NCBI GenBank assembly: GCA_045106855.1
Contig: JBGCFI010000011.1
Span: 62,001 to 126,000 of the forward strand
From: Granulosicoccus sp045106855
GTDB lineage: Bacteria > Pseudomonadota > Gammaproteobacteria > Granulosicoccales > Granulosicoccaceae
Direction: 5' to 3'
DNA: 64,000 nucleotides
The notes below the pieces were generated by a model. It saw nothing but the letters and a program-made list of their open reading frames with translations, had not been told where the DNA came from and made no database searches. The translations under genes and the position numbers were made by a program. Numbering within the stretch: the stretch's first letter is position 1; every line of letters begins with the position of its first letter. Below are positions 18,501 to 27,983 of the stretch, one piece after another.

Positions 18501-20087
18501 ATGTCAGAACGGATATTGGTAGCTTCTATTGCCCTGCTATTTGCCGGGCCACTTCTTGGCCAGGCGATCCCGGATTCGCAGCGGCAGAACCCCTGGTTTG
18601 AAGATGGTCAGAATCATGTTGACCGTCGCTTGGAGGCTCAAGTCCAGCAGTCTGCGACATCCCGTGCGAAAAACGTCATCCTGTTCGTTGGCGATGGCAT
18701 GGGAATCTCGACATTATCAGCAGCGCGTATTTTCGGTGGACAAATGCTTGGCGGTAGCGGAGAAGAGTCCAGTTTGAGTTTCGAACAATTTGCGCACACG
18801 GCTCTCGTGAAGACGTATAACGTTGATGCGCAAATACCAGATTCTTCGGGTACCATGACAGCGATGATGTCTGGGGTGAAAACCAATGCCGGTGTGGTCG
18901 GTGTCAATGCGTCGGTGGTGATGGGTAATTGCCGGCAGGTCCCGGGCAACGAGATAGTCAGTGCGCTTGACCTTGCTGAATTAAAGGGGCTGGCAACCGG
19001 TGTCGTATCAACGGCGCGAATCACTCATGCCACGCCTGCTGCAACTTATGCCAAATCAGCTAACCGCGGTTGGGAAGACATCTCTGATCAGCCGGCCAAC
19101 GTAATTGAACAGGGATGCGAGGATATTGCGTCGCAACTTGTAAATTTCGAAAAAAATCTGGCGTCACGGTTCCCGGATGCAGAGATCGACGGCATCGATG
19201 TGGTGCTTGGTGGTGGCAGACGCCATTTCCTGCCGGAAAATCCGGCAAGTGACCTTTTTCCATTATTCGGGCAGAGCAGTGGTGACCGAACCGATGGCCG
19301 CAATCTGATTGCGGAATGGCAACAGAGCTATCCTGAGGGACAATACCTGTTTGATGCGATGAGCCTGGACGCGTTGGATACCAGTACATCAACGCGCGTT
19401 TTTGGCTTGTTCAGTAGCTCGCATATGCAATACGCAGCAGAAAGGGCTGGCGCTGACAGCACACAGCCTTCTCTGTCAGAAATGGTTAGCAAGGCCATTG
19501 AAATCTTGCGTAACGATCCGACGGGTTATCTACTGGTCGTTGAAGCCGGCCGGATTGATCATGCGCATCATGCCGGAAATGCGCACGGCGCACTCAACGA
19601 AACCCTCGAGCTTTCGAATGCGGTTCAGAGGGCGCAGGAGATGACTAACCCCTCTGACACGCTCATTATGGTCACAGCCGATCACAGCCATGTGCTGACG
19701 TTTGCCGGCTACCCCAAACGCGGTAATCCGATTCTCGGCAAAGTCGTGTACCCCGGAGGCGTGGATGTTGCGCTTGCGGAGGATGGCTTGCCATACACAA
19801 CTCTTGGTTACGCTAACGGCCCCGGATTCAGAGACTATGGCGATAACACTAATCCCGATAAAACATATGCTGACCCGATAGCAGCGGGTCGGCGAAACCT
19901 GTTAACCGTGAACACAGAGTCTCCCGGGTTTCATCAAGAAGCACTTGTACCCTTAATGGCAGAAACACATGGGGGAGAAGATGTTGTCGTACATGCTACG
20001 GGTGCAGGTGCATTCAGAGTACAAGGAACCATAGAGCAGAATCTTGTTTTTCATGTGATTGACCAGGCGCTGGAGCTTACGCAATGA
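18501..20087 (+). CDS. Alkaline phosphatase, exported (first of tandem pair)
   Basis: A PhoA-superfamily alkaline phosphatase of 528 residues. A signal peptide spans residues 1-21 (ILVASIALLFAGPLLGQA). Motifs: LFVGDGMGIST with metal-binding Asp65, PDSSGTMTAMMSG with nucleophile Ser115, VEAGRIDHAHHAGN and TADHSHV carrying zinc ligands. It releases phosphate from monoesters in the periplasm or outside. The longest frame starts at 18459, but ATG 18501 places the signal peptide properly. It ends in a four-base overlap with the second phosphatase, which it resembles over its whole length; a tandem duplication is the simplest origin. Confidence 0.92.
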   Translation: MSERILVASIALLFAGPLLGQAIPDSQRQNPWFEDGQNHVDRRLEAQVQQSATSRAKNVILFVGDGMGISTLSAARIFGGQMLGGSGEESSLSFEQFAHTALVKTYNVDAQIPDSSGTMTAMMSGVKTNAGVVGVNASVVMGNCRQVPGNEIVSALDLAELKGLATGVVSTARITHATPAATYAKSANRGWEDISDQPANVIEQGCEDIASQLVNFEKNLASRFPDAEIDGIDVVLGGGRRHFLPENPASDLFPLFGQSSGDRTDGRNLIAEWQQSYPEGQYLFDAMSLDALDTSTSTRVFGLFSSSHMQYAAERAGADSTQPSLSEMVSKAIEILRNDPTGYLLVVEAGRIDHAHHAGNAHGALNETLELSNAVQRAQEMTNPSDTLIMVTADHSHVLTFAGYPKRGNPILGKVVYPGGVDVALAEDGLPYTTLGYANGPGFRDYGDNTNPDKTYADPIAAGRRNLLTVNTESPGFHQEALVPLMAETHGGEDVVVHATGAGAFRVQGTIEQNLVFHVIDQALELTQ

Positions 20088-21706
20088 GAGTTCTCATAAC
20101 AGTAGCCTGCACATCGCTGGCCAGCGGTTTACTGTTGGCAGCTTGCTCCGGCACCAGCACCAGCACCAGCAATGATGCTGGCAATGAAAACAATGAATAC
20201 GTTGATGCTGCCGAGTCGGTATCTAATGCCACGATACCCGGAGCAACGCGAGGCTCTGCGAAGAACATCATCCTTTTCGTGGGTGATGGAATGGGTATAT
20301 CGACGGTCACTGCAGCGCGCATACTGGATGGTCAAAACAAAGGGCAGTTGGGCGAAGAGAATTCGCTGAGTTGGGGAACCATGCCGTTTGTCGGCCTATC
20401 AAAAACATACAATGTTGATTCACAGACCGCCGATTCAGCGGGCACTATGTCTGCCATCATGACTGGTGTAAAAACAGATGCTGGTGTTTTTGGTGTGGAT
20501 GAAGACGTTCAGCGTGGTGTATGTGCTTCACAAGCAGGCAATGAATTAATTACAGCGCTAGAACTCGCTGAAATTTCTGGTATGTCCACCGGCATCGTCA
20601 GCACCGCGCGAATCACGCATGCCACTCCAGCAGCAACGTTTGCAAAGTCAGTGGAGCGCAACTGGGAGAGCAACGCCGATATGCCTGCGGAATCCTCCGC
20701 TCAAGGTTGTGTTGATGTTGCCTCGCAGCTTGTGAATTTCGAGAGTCGACTGGAAGCGCGGTATCCCGGGCTGGACGTTGATGGAATGGAGCTTGCCATG
20801 GGAGGCGGACGTCGAAATTTTCTGCCTGACAACCCAGCTCTGAACAGTAGTGATACGACAAGTGCTGTGGAAGGTGCCAGAACAGATGGCGTTGATCTCA
20901 TAGCTCGATGGAAGTCGCTTTATCCCCAAGGGGCATACGTTTCGGATCAGGCAGGATTTGATGCAATCAATGTCAATCAGACACAGAAGGTACTGGGCCT
21001 GTTTGACGAATCACACATGGAATACGAAGCCAATCGAGCCACCGATCTTGCTGGCGAACCCAGTCTTGCGCAGATGACAGCGAAAGCCATTGACTTGCTA
21101 GACAACAATGCAAGTGGATATTTTCTCTCCATAGAAGCCGGTAGGATTGATCATGCTCATCATGCTGGCAACGCTTTTGGCGCACTGACTGATACCATCC
21201 AGTTCTCGGAGGCTGTGCAAGTGGCTATGGATTCCAGTGACCCTGCTGATACTTTGATTATTGTCACCGCTGATCACAGTCATGTATTTACCATTGGTGG
21301 TATTGCCAAACGAGGAAATCCTATTCTGGGACTGTCGAGGGGAATTGGAAAGCCTGATCCCACGCTGGCTGAAGATGGTCTGCCTTACACAACACTTGCC
21401 TATGCCAATGGACTGGGTTTCCGCAATTTTGGGGAAAATACAAATTTTGACAAAACCTACACTCTGGATGCAAACCCGGGAAGACAAGACCTGAGTCTTG
21501 TTGACACAACCAGTAGCGGATTTCACCAGGAATCGTTGGTGCCCCTGGGTTCTGAAACACACGGTGGAGAAGATGTGGGTATTTATGCACGTGGTCCGGG
21601 GGCCTCGTTGGTAACCGGCACTTCTGAACAGAGTGTGCTGTTCCATGTTATGAATTTTGCAGCTGATCTTGAAGCGCGTGCCAATACGGTTTTAAATGCC
21701 AGATAA
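20084..21706 (+). CDS. Alkaline phosphatase, predicted lipoprotein (second of tandem pair)
   Basis: A 540-residue paralogue of the preceding enzyme. The N-terminus SGLLLAACSGTSTS is a lipoprotein signal with lipidated Cys21, so this copy is probably membrane-anchored while its partner is free. Motifs: LFVGDGMGIST, ADSAGTMSAIMTG with nucleophile Ser118, IEAGRIDHAHHAGN, TADHSHV and ETHGGEDVG. After the lipidated Cys there is a flexible Ser/Thr/Asn linker containing a three-fold six-base repeat. ATG overlaps the upstream TGA, so translation is coupled. Two differently localised phosphatases in one operon suggest scavenging of phosphate esters. Confidence 0.92.
   Translation: MRVLITVACTSLASGLLLAACSGTSTSTSNDAGNENNEYVDAAESVSNATIPGATRGSAKNIILFVGDGMGISTVTAARILDGQNKGQLGEENSLSWGTMPFVGLSKTYNVDSQTADSAGTMSAIMTGVKTDAGVFGVDEDVQRGVCASQAGNELITALELAEISGMSTGIVSTARITHATPAATFAKSVERNWESNADMPAESSAQGCVDVASQLVNFESRLEARYPGLDVDGMELAMGGGRRNFLPDNPALNSSDTTSAVEGARTDGVDLIARWKSLYPQGAYVSDQAGFDAINVNQTQKVLGLFDESHMEYEANRATDLAGEPSLAQMTAKAIDLLDNNASGYFLSIEAGRIDHAHHAGNAFGALTDTIQFSEAVQVAMDSSDPADTLIIVTADHSHVFTIGGIAKRGNPILGLSRGIGKPDPTLAEDGLPYTTLAYANGLGFRNFGENTNFDKTYTLDANPGRQDLSLVDTTSSGFHQESLVPLGSETHGGEDVGIYARGPGASLVTGTSEQSVLFHVMNFAADLEARANTVLNAR
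20153..20170 (+). repeat. Three tandem copies of ACCAGC in the lipoprotein linker
   Basis: Three perfect copies of the hexamer ACCAGC encode alternating Thr-Ser directly after the lipidated cysteine of the second alkaline phosphatase. Change in copy number would lengthen or shorten the tether without breaking the frame. Confidence 0.85.
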
Positions 21707-21730
21707 CTCAGTGCGTCCATCGCTAGCATA

Positions 21731-24127
21731 ATGATCATTAATAGAGTAAAGCTCCTGGCGAGCGCATGTCTGTTGTTTACAGCCACTGTTGCAGCTAGTG
21801 TGTTCCCGGCGCCGGTGACAGTAACGCTCGGAGAGTTGGATGCGGCCATCGGGCAAATGCAGGACAACCCGGATGCTATTGAACACTTGGTGCGTGCGCG
21901 TCTCGAGCAGGCTCTGGCTGATGCGGAATTAACGTTCTCAGAAGGTGAACTGTTATTTTCAAAGACCAGCGAGAACCTGATTACGGATGACAGTTGCACT
22001 CGTACTGAGGTGCGTCAGATACAAAGCACGGCCGCGTTATCTTCCGATACAGCACTAAATTTTATTCTGCAATCGATCAACGACCCCATTGAGTTGTCTC
22101 TGGATATCGCCGCGCGCATTAATGTCGATGGACGTGCCAAGCAGACATTTGGTTTTCGACTAGGCAGATGTCAACCATTGGCGGAAGATAATTTCTCGTT
22201 TAGTGCAACGGGGCAAGTTGAATTGTCATTGAGCTTACGCCTGGCATTAAACCCTGTGCTCGAAGTCAGCCAGCAACGGTTGGTGCTGCAACCATCGATC
22301 TCTCTGGGAGGTACGCTGGGCTCACACAACTTTCGCGTCGATGTGGATGACTCGCTATTGCGCTCAGTGCTGGAGAGCATTCTGGAAGATGAGATTGACG
22401 ATGCTCTAAGCGATAATAACTTGTCGACAGCGCTATTACGTATGGAGACTGACCTTAAGCAGTCTCTGGAAAGCCATCTCGAGCAAGGGAGATTGATCGT
22501 GGATCTACCTGTACCTAACGATGAGCAGGTGTCGCGCTTGTATTCACTGCTATCGCCAGAGGGTGATTTTTCACTCTCGCGCGGGTACATCAGGGTAAAA
22601 CGCGTAGAGCTTCTGGCAGCTCTGGTGACGGGTGACGAAGATGCCTTGCAAGAGTTGCTGACGAATGCAGCAGTTTGCACAGCAGCAGCATTGCTACAGA
22701 GTCCCTTGGAATATACACCGGTCTTCCTGCTGGAAAATGATGGTTGCGAGACTCTGGCTGATGGACAACTCGCCGATGGTGAGTTAGCTGACAACACAAC
22801 AGTGTACGGAGATGCGCAGTGTCTGAACACTCTGGACTTTTTGCCCACTTCGGAAATCGATTACTGCAACTACGTACTTGATTCTGAAAGGCTGGGTAAT
22901 GCCGAGTCCAATCCCGAAACACTCAATCGCTGGACATTGTCTCCAGGTACGACTTTCGATATTGGTGCCTTACCTTTATCAGGACTTGCACAGCCATTTA
23001 CGCAACGAGTCAAGTTCAAACAGGTAAGCACGGCTCAAGGCGAGTGTTCGCTCGAGATGCGAATTCATACCCTGACACCGAGTGTCTCAGGCACACCACT
23101 AAAGCCACTCCTTGCCTTTCATGGCGGTAGCTGGCAACGACGTTCTTCCGGCGCTTTGGGTATCGAGTCCATCGCTACTGTATTTGCCAATCAGGGGTAT
23201 GTGGTATTTGCACCTTTCTATCGATTGATTAATACAGAGGAAGGCAATGCTGCCTGTAACGATGCGACGCTAGTCGATGTGCTTGACGATGCCAGTGATG
23301 CCCTGGATTGGGTGCAAGCTAACGCAGCTCGCTATGGTGCGGTGGGCAAGCCCGTTGTATTTGGTCAATCAGCAGGCGGGCATATGTCTGCTGTTCTGGC
23401 CGTTGAGCGCCCGGAGGATATAACCAGCGCTGTGCTATTTTACGCACCGACCGACTTCACCGATTTTGCCCGGCAGATACTCAGCGGCGAAATAGATAGT
23501 AAGACAGGGCAGGGTATTCTTGAGACTGTGGTTGGTCAGACGCTGGAAACTCTGGATCTTGATGCGCCTTTGATCCGTCGAAACACGCTCACAGACAGAA
23601 TCGTCAGTAGCACTGCATCATTGCCGCCGTTCTTTCTATTGCATGGAATGCAGGATACGGTACTACCATTCAACCAGTCAGTGCGCTTGTGCAATGCATT
23701 GTCCGGGAATCCTGACAATGGCGCAGCAACCACCGAACTTGCCAGTGATTCATCCGATCCTTTCAAAAGGATCGTTCTTTGTGATTTCATGGGTAGCGAA
23801 CTACACCTGATTACCGAGGGCGAGCACGCATTGGATTTATGTATCTCTGAAGATTTGTGTCTTGCCGGTTCTCCATTGAGTGCTCGCTCAACTTCTGAGT
23901 CCGTGCAACGCATGCTTGACTGGTTGAAGTTAATGCATGCGGATAACGAGATGGCTATGTTGCCCAACGACGGTAACAACGATACCAGTGTATCTTCCAG
24001 TAGTGGTACGACTGGATTAACAAGCATTCTTGCGTTATTGACGGCGTTACTTGCCAAATTTTTTGCCAGGTTTCGCACAGTCCTCATTCCGCGACGCGCA
24101 CGCCCATGGTGTACATTGTCAGGATGA
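21731..24127 (+). CDS. Exported alpha/beta hydrolase with large unknown N-terminal region
   Basis: A 798-residue protein starting with a signal peptide (LLASACLLFTATVAASVFP). Residues ~450-735 form an alpha/beta-hydrolase of the esterase/BD-FAE type: HGGSW (464-468, oxyanion hole), GQSAGG (545-550, nucleophile Ser547), a DTVLPFNQS segment for the acid and GEHALD for the catalytic His. The first ~445 residues have no recognised domain; they are helical and acidic, with short LADG repeats at 342-354. The C-terminus has a hydrophobic helix followed by an Arg-rich end, resembling a sorting or membrane anchor. It lies 24 bases after the phosphatases, so probably the same operon; an organic ester substrate is inferred. 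Confidence 0.8.
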   Translation: MIINRVKLLASACLLFTATVAASVFPAPVTVTLGELDAAIGQMQDNPDAIEHLVRARLEQALADAELTFSEGELLFSKTSENLITDDSCTRTEVRQIQSTAALSSDTALNFILQSINDPIELSLDIAARINVDGRAKQTFGFRLGRCQPLAEDNFSFSATGQVELSLSLRLALNPVLEVSQQRLVLQPSISLGGTLGSHNFRVDVDDSLLRSVLESILEDEIDDALSDNNLSTALLRMETDLKQSLESHLEQGRLIVDLPVPNDEQVSRLYSLLSPEGDFSLSRGYIRVKRVELLAALVTGDEDALQELLTNAAVCTAAALLQSPLEYTPVFLLENDGCETLADGQLADGELADNTTVYGDAQCLNTLDFLPTSEIDYCNYVLDSERLGNAESNPETLNRWTLSPGTTFDIGALPLSGLAQPFTQRVKFKQVSTAQGECSLEMRIHTLTPSVSGTPLKPLLAFHGGSWQRRSSGALGIESIATVFANQGYVVFAPFYRLINTEEGNAACNDATLVDVLDDASDALDWVQANAARYGAVGKPVVFGQSAGGHMSAVLAVERPEDITSAVLFYAPTDFTDFARQILSGEIDSKTGQGILETVVGQTLETLDLDAPLIRRNTLTDRIVSSTASLPPFFLLHGMQDTVLPFNQSVRLCNALSGNPDNGAATTELASDSSDPFKRIVLCDFMGSELHLITEGEHALDLCISEDLCLAGSPLSARSTSESVQRMLDWLKLMHADNEMAMLPNDGNNDTSVSSSSGTTGLTSILALLTALLAKFFARFRTVLIPRRARPWCTLSG

Positions 24128-24194
24128 CTAATACCCGGTGCCTGTGGTTAATGAATATCCAGGCAATTTCAACTTATAAAAATCGATTTACTCA

Positions 24195-25358
24195 CTATTT
24201 GGTAAATAATTTTCTCGGGGTCTTGCACAGGCACTCGTAACCATCTTCGGTTATCAGTAAGGGCTCTGTCAGTTCAAGTCCTCCGTCATCGAGCCATAGT
24301 GCTGGCATAAAGTGAAATGTCATGCCTGCTTGCAGCACGCTCTTATCATCTCTTCTAAACGACATTGTTCTCTCACCCCAGTCAGGTGGGTACGATAGGC
24401 CGATGGCATAACCACATCGGCTATCCTTGACGAAGCCGTGTTTGTTCAATGTCTGATTGAAAGCATTGGCGATGTCTTCGCAACGATTACCAGGCTTTGC
24501 CTGAGCCAATCCCGCTTCCATGGCATCAAGGACGGCCTGTTCGGCTTTTCGGTATTTAGCGGGTGGTTCACCCAGAAACAGCGTTCTGGATTGGGGGCAG
24601 TGGTAACGCTTGTGAACACCGGCTATTTCAAAGAAGGTGCACTCACCCGTCTTCATTGGGCTGTCGTCCCATGTCAGGTGTGGGGCTGTTGCATCCATAC
24701 CAGAAGGTGTGAGTGGAACAATAGCGGGGTAGTCTCCCCAACAATCGTCTATCCCTTCTATTGCTGCTTTATAGATGTCAGATACTAATGAGTGCTTGCG
24801 CAGCCCGGGTTCCGCACGTTCAAGAATAGTCTGGTGCATATGCTCGACGATGCGTGCAGCCTTTCGCATATAGTCAATTTCTGTATCGCTTTTTACAGAT
24901 CGTTGCCAATTGACAAGACCGGTTGCATCGATGATTGTCTGGTCTTTAAGCGTTACAACGAGTGTTTGATGAGCGGCAGCGGAGTAATAGTAGTTGTCCA
25001 GCTCCACGCCGATGCAACTGATATCCCATGCTCTGTCACGGATGAGTGCAGCCAGCGTGAGCATTGGATGCATATCCGGGTTTTGAACGTAAATGTCTTC
25101 ATAGCCGACGACGTTCTCATCGTTCATGTAAACGGTACGAAGCGCACCCAGTGAATCCATTCCCCGTCCCCACCAGACGGGTTGACCCTCCATCGACACC
25201 ACAACACACTGATGGGTATAAAACGACCATCCGTCGTAGCCGGTTAACCAGGCAATATTGGAAGGGTCGGACACCAGCAACAAGGTAATTCCGGCATCGT
25301 CCATCGCTCCGCGGGTTTTCGCAAGACGCTGGTCGTACTCAGTTTGAGAAAATTGCAT
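24195..25358 (-). CDS. doeA: M24-family hydrolase, ectoine hydrolase (DoeA/EutD) type
   Basis: A 387-residue creatinase/prolidase-fold (M24) protein. Segments such as SNIAWLTGYDGWSFY, GVELDNYYYSAAA, WQRSVKSDTEIDYMRKAA, HLTWDDSPMKTGE, and GYAIGLSYPPDWGERTMS match ectoine hydrolase, which opens the ectoine ring to N-acetyl-diaminobutyrate. Ligand positions used for metals in prolidase are altered (FEIAG and HCPQSRT instead of Asp-containing motifs), as in metal-independent creatinase-like enzymes. It is the last gene of the Pot-like ABC operon, 45 bases after the PotC-like gene, with GGGGAAG before its ATG. No doeB is present in the window, so ectoine as substrate is likely but not proved. Confidence 0.75.
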   Translation of the reverse strand: MQFSQTEYDQRLAKTRGAMDDAGITLLLVSDPSNIAWLTGYDGWSFYTHQCVVVSMEGQPVWWGRGMDSLGALRTVYMNDENVVGYEDIYVQNPDMHPMLTLAALIRDRAWDISCIGVELDNYYYSAAAHQTLVVTLKDQTIIDATGLVNWQRSVKSDTEIDYMRKAARIVEHMHQTILERAEPGLRKHSLVSDIYKAAIEGIDDCWGDYPAIVPLTPSGMDATAPHLTWDDSPMKTGECTFFEIAGVHKRYHCPQSRTLFLGEPPAKYRKAEQAVLDAMEAGLAQAKPGNRCEDIANAFNQTLNKHGFVKDSRCGYAIGLSYPPDWGERTMSFRRDDKSVLQAGMTFHFMPALWLDDGGLELTEPLLITEDGYECLCKTPRKLFTK

Positions 25359-25403
25359 TGCTTCCCCTTACAGAATGAGGTTGCTGAGCCTGGGCTGCAA
25401 ATG

Positions 25404-26261
25404 TCAGTTCGGTGATAATCCCCGTAGTCTTTCCGAGCGTCGGCGTAGCAACTCTAAAACCGTCAGTAGAACAATAGACATGGCCACCATGATGGTAGCG
25501 ACCGCCAATATGGTCGGTGAGATTTGCTCGCGTAATCCTGTAAACATCTGCCAGGGTAGGGTTTTTTGTCCGGCGGACCCCAGGAAAAGAACCACAACAA
25601 CCTCATCAAAAGAGGTGATAAAGGCAAACAGGGCACCAGAAACAACGCCAGGAATGATCAACGGCATCTGCACCTTGAAAAAGGTGGTTAGCGGGTCGGC
25701 GCCAAGACTGGCGGCTGCACGTGTCAGCGACCGGTCGAAACCCACCATGGTGGCTGTAACGGTGATAATGACAAACGGTGTACCTAACGCTGCGTGTGCA
25801 AGCACTACTCCCAGGTAAGTGCCTTGCAGGCCGATTCGCGAATAGAAGAAATACATACCTGCAGCAGAGATAATCAGCGGTACGATCATGGGAGAAATGA
25901 GTATGGCCATAATGGCGCGCCTGAAAGGCACGTGGCTTTGCGAAAGCCCGATTGCAGCGAGGGTTCCTAGTACAGTGGCGATTAAGGTGGCTGCCGGTGC
26001 AATCAGAAAGGAATTTCTAAGCGCATTCTGCCAATCGTTGCTGGTAAAGAAATCGTTATAGTGCTTTAACGAAAATCCTTCCGGGCTGAGTGACAACATC
26101 TCCGGGGTGAACGTGAAGAAGTCTTCGGCGTTAAACGATAAGGGGACGATTGTTAAAATCGGAGCAATCAGAAAAAAAAGAATGAATCCGCAAATCACAT
26201 ATCGAAACGTATAAAACCAGATCCGTTGACCGGTTGTAGCATAAGAGGGCAGGCTACTCAT
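25404..26261 (-). CDS. ABC transporter permease, PotC-like
   Basis: A 285-residue binding-protein-dependent permease of the spermidine/putrescine (PotC) class with six membrane helices. The EAA loop is seen as RAAASLGADPLTTFFKVQMP, where the ATPase docks. The frame extends further upstream inside the PotB-like gene, but ATG 26261 is chosen because AGGATAA lies just before it and because the earlier part is antisense-like, Arg-rich sequence. Only five bases separate it from the stop of the PotB-like gene. It forms the second half of the membrane channel. Confidence 0.9.
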   Translation of the reverse strand: MSSLPSYATTGQRIWFYTFRYVICGFILFFLIAPILTIVPLSFNAEDFFTFTPEMLSLSPEGFSLKHYNDFFTSNDWQNALRNSFLIAPAATLIATVLGTLAAIGLSQSHVPFRRAIMAILISPMIVPLIISAAGMYFFYSRIGLQGTYLGVVLAHAALGTPFVIITVTATMVGFDRSLTRAAASLGADPLTTFFKVQMPLIIPGVVSGALFAFITSFDEVVVVLFLGSAGQKTLPWQMFTGLREQISPTILAVATIMVAMSIVLLTVLELLRRRSERLRGLSPN

Positions 26262-26266
26262 AAAGC

Positions 26267-27907
26267 TTATCCTAGTTTCACGTTGTCGATACCTACGACT
26301 CGATCGTAGGCCCAGTACAGGGCGAGTACGAGGACTAACAGTATTGAACCCAGTGCCGCTGCCAGCCCCCAATTGAGTGAGGAGCTGATGTGATAGGCGA
26401 TTCTATTCGAGATGAACACACCTTTTGTTCCACCGACAAGCTCGGGAGTAATGTAATAGCCAATAGCCAGTATGAACACCAGTATTGATCCAGCACCGAT
26501 CCCGGGAATGGTGTTTGGAAAATAGATTCGCCAGAAAGCTAACGAGTCACTTGCTCCCATGGATTTCGCAGCGCGCATATAGGTGGGTGATATCGTTTTC
26601 ATGACAGAAAACAGCGGCAAGATCATGAACGGCAGCAAGATATGCGTCATGGCAATGATGGTCCCCGTCATGTTGTTAATCAGAACCAGGCGTCCGGTAT
26701 CACTTATCAATCCTATCCAGATAAGCAGGTCGTTGATGACCCCTTGTTGTTGTAACAACACTTTCCAGGCACTCGTTCTTACCAGCAGTGATGTCCAAAA
26801 GGGTATCAGTACCAGGATCAACACCAGGTTCGATGCCCGAACAGATAAGTGTGCTAATAAGAATGCGATAGGATAACCAAGCAGGATGCAGCTGATCGTA
26901 ATAACCAGGCTCATGAACACCGTGCGCACAAACAGCGTGATGTAGATACGTTCGTTGTCAGGCTTTCTTTCTATCCCCGCAGCGGTGCGCTCTGCATCGA
27001 TTGAAGCCAGAAAGTAACTATCAACAACTGGTGGTGACAAACGTTTGATCGCCTGCCAGTTTTCAATATCAATCCAGCCCTTATCAATTTTTGCAAACTG
27101 TTCCTTGAAGTTATCGCTGGACATATCCTCTATCACGCCGCCGATTCCTGCAAAGAGGTCGCCTGCATCGGATTCGAGTGATTTAATCTGGCCGGGATCA
27201 AGCCGCTTCAGATCGTGATAGAGCATCGTATAGGTAAAACCGTAAGGCACGGTGGCCGTCGGATCTGCCTCTTTACCCTCTTCACTGGCAACATAGTTTG
27301 TCCAATTCCGCCAGGATTGCGCTGTTGAGGGAAATGTCTGGGAAAACCCGTCGAGCTTTCTCAGGGTAGTCCATGCGTCTGGCGACTCCCAGACTGGATT
27401 CAGCTTTATCAGAGCGTCCATCGTGGCAGTATTGTCAAAACGTTTGATTCTTCTACCGGTCTTTCTGAAGACGCTGGATATTCCGGGCTGATCGTAGTTG
27501 AGACGGCTGCCTAGTCGTGTATGGCGTTTGAGTTCCTGAGCAAGCATCAGATCGTCAGCGACTGTGGCGTAAACTGATTCGTCGGGGAGCTCTCCAGAGG
27601 ATGCATCCCAGGCTGCCAAAGCTTTAACGGTACCGGGTATGGTGTCTTGAACTATCTTGTTCTCCACAGAGCGAAACAGCATATCGCCTATGGGAAAGAT
27701 AAAGCTGACAACGACAAATGCCAGTAGCGGCATTATCAGCATGAGTGCGCGAAACTTCTCTCTACGTAAGGCCCTGGCCAGACTGCGCTTCAGTGGAACC
27801 CCATCCTTGGTCAATGCACCTATTGCTGCATTGTTATCAGCTGGTGATAGTGGCTGTTCCGGCATATCTGCTTGCGAGTTCGTTGACAAGGGCAGCTCCA
27901 CGCACAA
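26267..27907 (-). CDS. ABC transporter permease, PotB-like with ~240-residue extracytoplasmic insert
   Basis: A 546-residue permease, nearly twice the usual PotB size (about 280-310). After a cytoplasmic tail and TM1 (residues ~54-76) there is a ~240-residue hydrophilic stretch (about 80-320) before the remaining helices, which start at IYITLFVRTVFMSL. The C-terminal part is a normal permease with the EAA loop RAAKSMGASDSLAFWRIYFP. The insert would lie in the periplasm and could contact the binding protein or the substrate. The first start in frame is TTG 27907; GTG at 27901 or ATG 27865 are possible, none with a strong ribosome-binding site. Confidence 0.88.
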   Translation of the reverse strand: MCVELPLSTNSQADMPEQPLSPADNNAAIGALTKDGVPLKRSLARALRREKFRALMLIMPLLAFVVVSFIFPIGDMLFRSVENKIVQDTIPGTVKALAAWDASSGELPDESVYATVADDLMLAQELKRHTRLGSRLNYDQPGISSVFRKTGRRIKRFDNTATMDALIKLNPVWESPDAWTTLRKLDGFSQTFPSTAQSWRNWTNYVASEEGKEADPTATVPYGFTYTMLYHDLKRLDPGQIKSLESDAGDLFAGIGGVIEDMSSDNFKEQFAKIDKGWIDIENWQAIKRLSPPVVDSYFLASIDAERTAAGIERKPDNERIYITLFVRTVFMSLVITISCILLGYPIAFLLAHLSVRASNLVLILVLIPFWTSLLVRTSAWKVLLQQQGVINDLLIWIGLISDTGRLVLINNMTGTIIAMTHILLPFMILPLFSVMKTISPTYMRAAKSMGASDSLAFWRIYFPNTIPGIGAGSILVFILAIGYYITPELVGGTKGVFISNRIAYHISSSLNWGLAAALGSILLVLVLALYWAYDRVVGIDNVKLG

Positions 27908-27926
27908 CTTTCTGGTTTGAAGGTTA

Positions 27927-27946
27927 CCCGGGCGGTGTTGCCCGGG
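27927..27946 (-). other. Intra-operon hairpin between binding-protein and permease genes
   Basis: CCCGGGC and GCCCGGG form a perfect 7-bp GC stem around a six-base loop, in the 76-base gap after the PotD-like stop. There is no U-run directly after it in the direction of transcription. Such hairpins after a binding-protein gene commonly protect the upstream mRNA from 3' decay, giving more binding protein than permease; that role is inferred. Confidence 0.6.
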
Positions 27947-27983
27947 CTTCCATTTTTATAAAGCAGTTAGATCGTTAACAGGC

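Noticed and set aside
22171..22848. Minus-strand frame of 225 codons opposite the alpha/beta hydrolase
   Set aside because: Ser/Arg/Cys-rich shadow with no domain.
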